A DNA stretch of 33,609 bases from Rhodospirillales bacterium (GTDB lineage: Bacteria; Pseudomonadota; Alphaproteobacteria; Acetobacterales; Acetobacteraceae). The notes beneath the pieces are model-generated. The model worked only from the letters and a program-made list of their open reading frames with translations, was not told the origin of the DNA and made no database searches. Position 1 is the first letter of the stretch. Each line of letters opens with the position of its first letter. A program made the position numbers and the translations under genes. Positions 33,568-33,609 of the stretch are shown here, one piece after another. The stretch is from the NCBI GenBank assembly GCA_018971565.1, contig JAGXAO010000012.1, positions 1 through 33,609 of the forward strand. The letters run 5' to 3'.

Positions 33568-33609
33568 GGACCCGTAGCTCAGCTGGATAGAGTGTTGCCC
33601 TCCGAAGGC
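33568..33609 (+). tRNA. tRNA-Arg (anticodon CCG), 5' part
   Basis: The window ends within this tRNA. Visible parts are the 5' acceptor strand GGACCCG (33568-33574), TA, the D stem GCTC/GAGT with a typical AGCTGGATA loop, and the anticodon arm TTGCC-CTCCGAA-GGC. The anticodon CCG (33602-33604) reads the arginine codon CGG. The loop sequence and D arm are those of bacterial tRNA-Arg(CCG). The T arm and 3' acceptor strand lie beyond the edge. Confidence 0.92.

Noticed and set aside
1-33609. CRISPR array, prophage or plasmid origin
   Set aside because: No regularly spaced repeats, phage structural genes, integrase or replication-initiation gene was found.

Overview
The window looks like a chromosomal segment of a GC-rich alphaproteobacterium, most likely Acetobacteraceae or a related Rhodospirillales lineage. 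I base this on the protein types and on gene order, not on a database search. Indicators are the heme cluster hemC-hemD-mitofilin-hemY facing tsaD-rlmJ-gpsA, a zinc-less glutamyl-tRNA synthetase, and many 4-bp start/stop overlaps. No insertion sequence, phage, CRISPR array or rRNA gene was seen.

Layout. 1-6016 is housekeeping, nearly all on the minus strand: the start of a TPR_21-type membrane protein, gltX, tRNA-Ala(GGC) on the plus strand, an Ohr/OsmC peroxidase, a class I aspartate-type aminotransferase, a short DUF2076-like stub, a GNAT acetyltransferase and the ABC-F factor EttA. 6017-15703 is an accessory surface-glycan region. It looks more AT-rich and has long gene-free gaps. It holds a GT-C membrane glycosyltransferase, a WcbI-like protein (minus), an acyltransferase-3 protein, a 1041-residue methyltransferase-GT2-GT4 fusion, a 30-codon ORF, a sulfotransferase-like gene and a second GT2-type gene. 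No flippase, polymerase or ABC exporter was seen, so these genes probably modify or complete a glycan exported from elsewhere.

15706-23084 returns to compact core genes: a methyltransferase and a BaiN/HI0933-type flavoprotein; glutaryl-CoA dehydrogenase; and the minus-strand run hemC-hemD-mic60-like-hemY-cupin. The run joins two tetrapyrrole enzymes to a predicted membrane-shaping protein and a TPR membrane protein. 23108-29171 is a five-gene plus-strand chain in which every junction overlaps: tsaD, rlmJ, gpsA, a 644-residue secreted TPR protein and a GT-C membrane protein. 29168-33504 has a YeiE-like LysR regulator followed by a split chromate-type transporter pair and an FMN alpha-hydroxy-acid dehydrogenase, all minus. 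A TDT-family exporter lies divergently across a short AT-rich control region with an inverted repeat. The window ends inside tRNA-Arg(CCG).

The most interesting points are the glycan cassette with its trifunctional enzyme, the mitofilin-like gene inside the heme cluster, the uncharacterised TPR/GT-C pair tied to gpsA, and the LysR/TDT/CHR unit, which could handle sulfite or related oxyanions.
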